In this document: positions 13,456-14,394 of the stretch, one piece after another
How the letters are laid out: each line of letters begins with the position of its first letter
Numbering within the stretch: position 1 is the stretch's first letter
NCBI GenBank assembly: GCA_028284565.1
Contig: JANQRM010000375.1
Span: 1-14,394 of the forward strand
Direction: 5' to 3'
Length of the DNA: 14,394 nt
Source of the DNA: Anaerolineae bacterium
GTDB taxonomy: Bacteria; Chloroflexota; Anaerolineae; Aggregatilineales; Phototrophicaceae
Made by a program: the position numbers and the translations under genes
Notes under the pieces: model-generated
Told to the model about the DNA's origin: nothing
Seen by the model: only the letters and a program-made list of their open reading frames with translations
Database searches by the model: none

Positions 13456-13485
13456 AAAAGAGAGAGACCGAAGCCTCTCCCTTTT
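13456..13485. terminator. Bidirectional terminator between the DM13 and solute-binding protein genes
   Basis: AAAAGAGAGAG (13456-13466) pairs with CTCTCCCTTTT (13475-13485) with one mismatch around an 8-nt loop. The flanking A and T runs let it serve both convergent genes. The T tract is better for the minus strand (CTCTCTCTTTTTG), that is for the binding-protein gene. Confidence 0.65.
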
Positions 13486-13508
13486 CTATTGCTTAGATTC
13501 GCGTGGTC

Positions 13509-14393
13509 TTAGCCACGTTCGCCCAAGTCCCATTTCTCGAAGCGTTCGCTACCGATTTGGGAGTAGGTACGTTCCACCCACGGTTGGGTGAGTTCTTGGA
13601 AAGTGTAGTAGTAAATTGGAGCAATCGCTGCACCTTCGTTGGAGAGCAAGTAGTCTGCCTCTGCATACAGTTCTTGACGTGCTGCAGGATCTGTCAGACC
13701 TTGTGCTTCTTCGACCAATTCGTCATAGCGTTCGTTGGTCCAGTTCGTACCATTGAATTCGGAGGAACTGTGGAACACATCGAAGAGGAAGTTGTGGGTG
13801 TCAGGATAGTCCAAGCACCAGCCCAAGCGGTAGATTTGGGGTGCATCTTCACGCACGAGGTCAAGATAGACTGCCCATTCCATCGAGCTGATTTCAATTT
13901 CTACACCGAGAGTTTCTGACCACATATCTTGTACAGCTTCAGCAATCGTACGATGCGATTCACTTTCGTTGTGCATCAAGGTAATCGCTGGCAATTCAGA
14001 AGCATCGCTTAAGCCAAGGTCTGCGAGACCAGCGGCTAGGGCTTCTTGTGCCCCCATGGGATCATAACCAAACACGAGGTCTGGATAGTCTTCCGCGGTG
14101 GGTGCGGCAACGAGGTTGGGACGGCTGAAGAAGTATGCCGGTTCTTGTCCACCTTTGAGAACATTGTCGATAAGGTCTTGACGGTCAATTGCCATCGAGA
14201 AGGCACGACGGATGTTTGCGCTGGTGAAGGGTTCTTTTTCGACATTGAAGCCATAGTAGTAGGTGCAGGAACCGGGTCCAGCACTATAGGCAACGCTCAG
14301 CACAGCATCATTTTGGACGCGGTCAACTTCGCTGGAGGGGAAGCTGGAGATGTCGAGTGTACCTGCTTCAAAGTTAGCCAGTTGTGCGCTTTG
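13509..14393 (-). CDS. OppA/DppA-like ABC transporter solute-binding protein, C-terminal part (runs off window end)
   Basis: The reading frame is open to the window edge; 294 codons plus the stop are present and the N-terminus, including any signal peptide, lies outside. The sequence is typical of SBP_bac_5 (family 5) peptide or nickel binding proteins: LANFEAGTLDI near the edge, then FTSANIRRAFSMAIDRQDLI, the middle strand YRLGWCLDYPDTHNFL, and near the end NWTNERYDELVEEAQ, ELYAEADYLLSNEGAAIAPIYY and a final WDL. Such proteins bind oligopeptides or other solutes outside the membrane and deliver them to an ABC permease. No permease or ATPase gene is in the window. The ligand cannot be named. 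Full-length relatives are usually 500-600 residues, so about half is seen here. Confidence 0.92.
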   Translation of the reverse strand, partial: QSAQLANFEAGTLDISSFPSSEVDRVQNDAVLSVAYSAGPGSCTYYYGFNVEKEPFTSANIRRAFSMAIDRQDLIDNVLKGGQEPAYFFSRPNLVAAPTAEDYPDLVFGYDPMGAQEALAAGLADLGLSDASELPAITLMHNESESHRTIAEAVQDMWSETLGVEIEISSMEWAVYLDLVREDAPQIYRLGWCLDYPDTHNFLFDVFHSSSEFNGTNWTNERYDELVEEAQGLTDPAARQELYAEADYLLSNEGAAIAPIYYYTFQELTQPWVERTYSQIGSERFEKWDLGERG

Positions 14394-14394
14394 T

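Noticed and set aside
13503..13919. 138-codon plus-strand ORF opposite the solute-binding protein
   Set aside because: The opposite strand carries a well-conserved SBP_bac_5 protein, and the ORF has no recognisable feature.

Overview
The window is a stretch of ordinary-looking bacterial chromosome with moderate G+C. Genes lie on both strands and junctions are very tight. I see no IS element, integrase, phage gene, tRNA, rRNA or CRISPR. The gene mix suggests a Chloroflexota (Anaerolineae-like) bacterium: an Uma2 nuclease-fold protein, a secreted TolB-like propeller, a DM13 protein, an OppA-type binding protein, and small membrane proteins with a Q-x-x-x-L-R / A-W-L-W signature. That assignment is inferred from protein flavour only; no marker gene is present.

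Layout. (1) 1-3852: 5' part of a PIG-L/LmbE deacetylase (minus), a PaaI-type hotdog thioesterase (plus), a 2OG-Fe(II) dioxygenase (minus), and an exported 659-residue beta-propeller protein (plus). (2) 3854-5556: nadR and pnuC on the minus strand, coupled by an ATGA overlap, forming a nicotinamide riboside uptake and NAD salvage unit. (3) 5711-7040: an alpha/beta hydrolase with an Asp nucleophile, then a stand-alone receiver-domain response regulator (plus). (4) 8148-6990, minus: a 26-codon ORF, a FadM/YbgC-type thioesterase and an Uma2 protein form a probable operon behind an extended -10 promoter. The Uma2 gene runs 51 bp into the end of the response regulator gene. (5) 8364-12666, plus: six consecutive genes encode about six-TM membrane proteins of one family. 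The run ends at a clear rho-independent terminator (12703-12735). (6) 12796-13425: a membrane-anchored DM13 protein. (7) 13509-14393: the C-terminal part of an OppA/DppA-like solute-binding protein (minus), sharing a bidirectional terminator with the DM13 gene.

The best candidate for an undescribed system is the six-gene membrane-protein array. All six share a G-x-x-x-G-x-x-Q hairpin followed by a basic residue and Trp, then a second hairpin Q-x-x-x-L-R with (usually) A-W-L-W. Members fall into pairs by their tails: genes 2 and 6 share IQS-x-RF at the N-terminus and SVWDE at the C-terminus, while genes 3 and 4 share MEKKKK at the N-terminus. Gene 5 is visibly AT-richer. I know of no function for the family.

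Several starts were moved from the longest ORF using Shine-Dalgarno position, promoter position and paralogue alignment. The changed starts are 563, 7586, 8059, 8364, 9111 and 10526. TM positions, promoters and homologies come from reading by eye; no search or prediction program was run.
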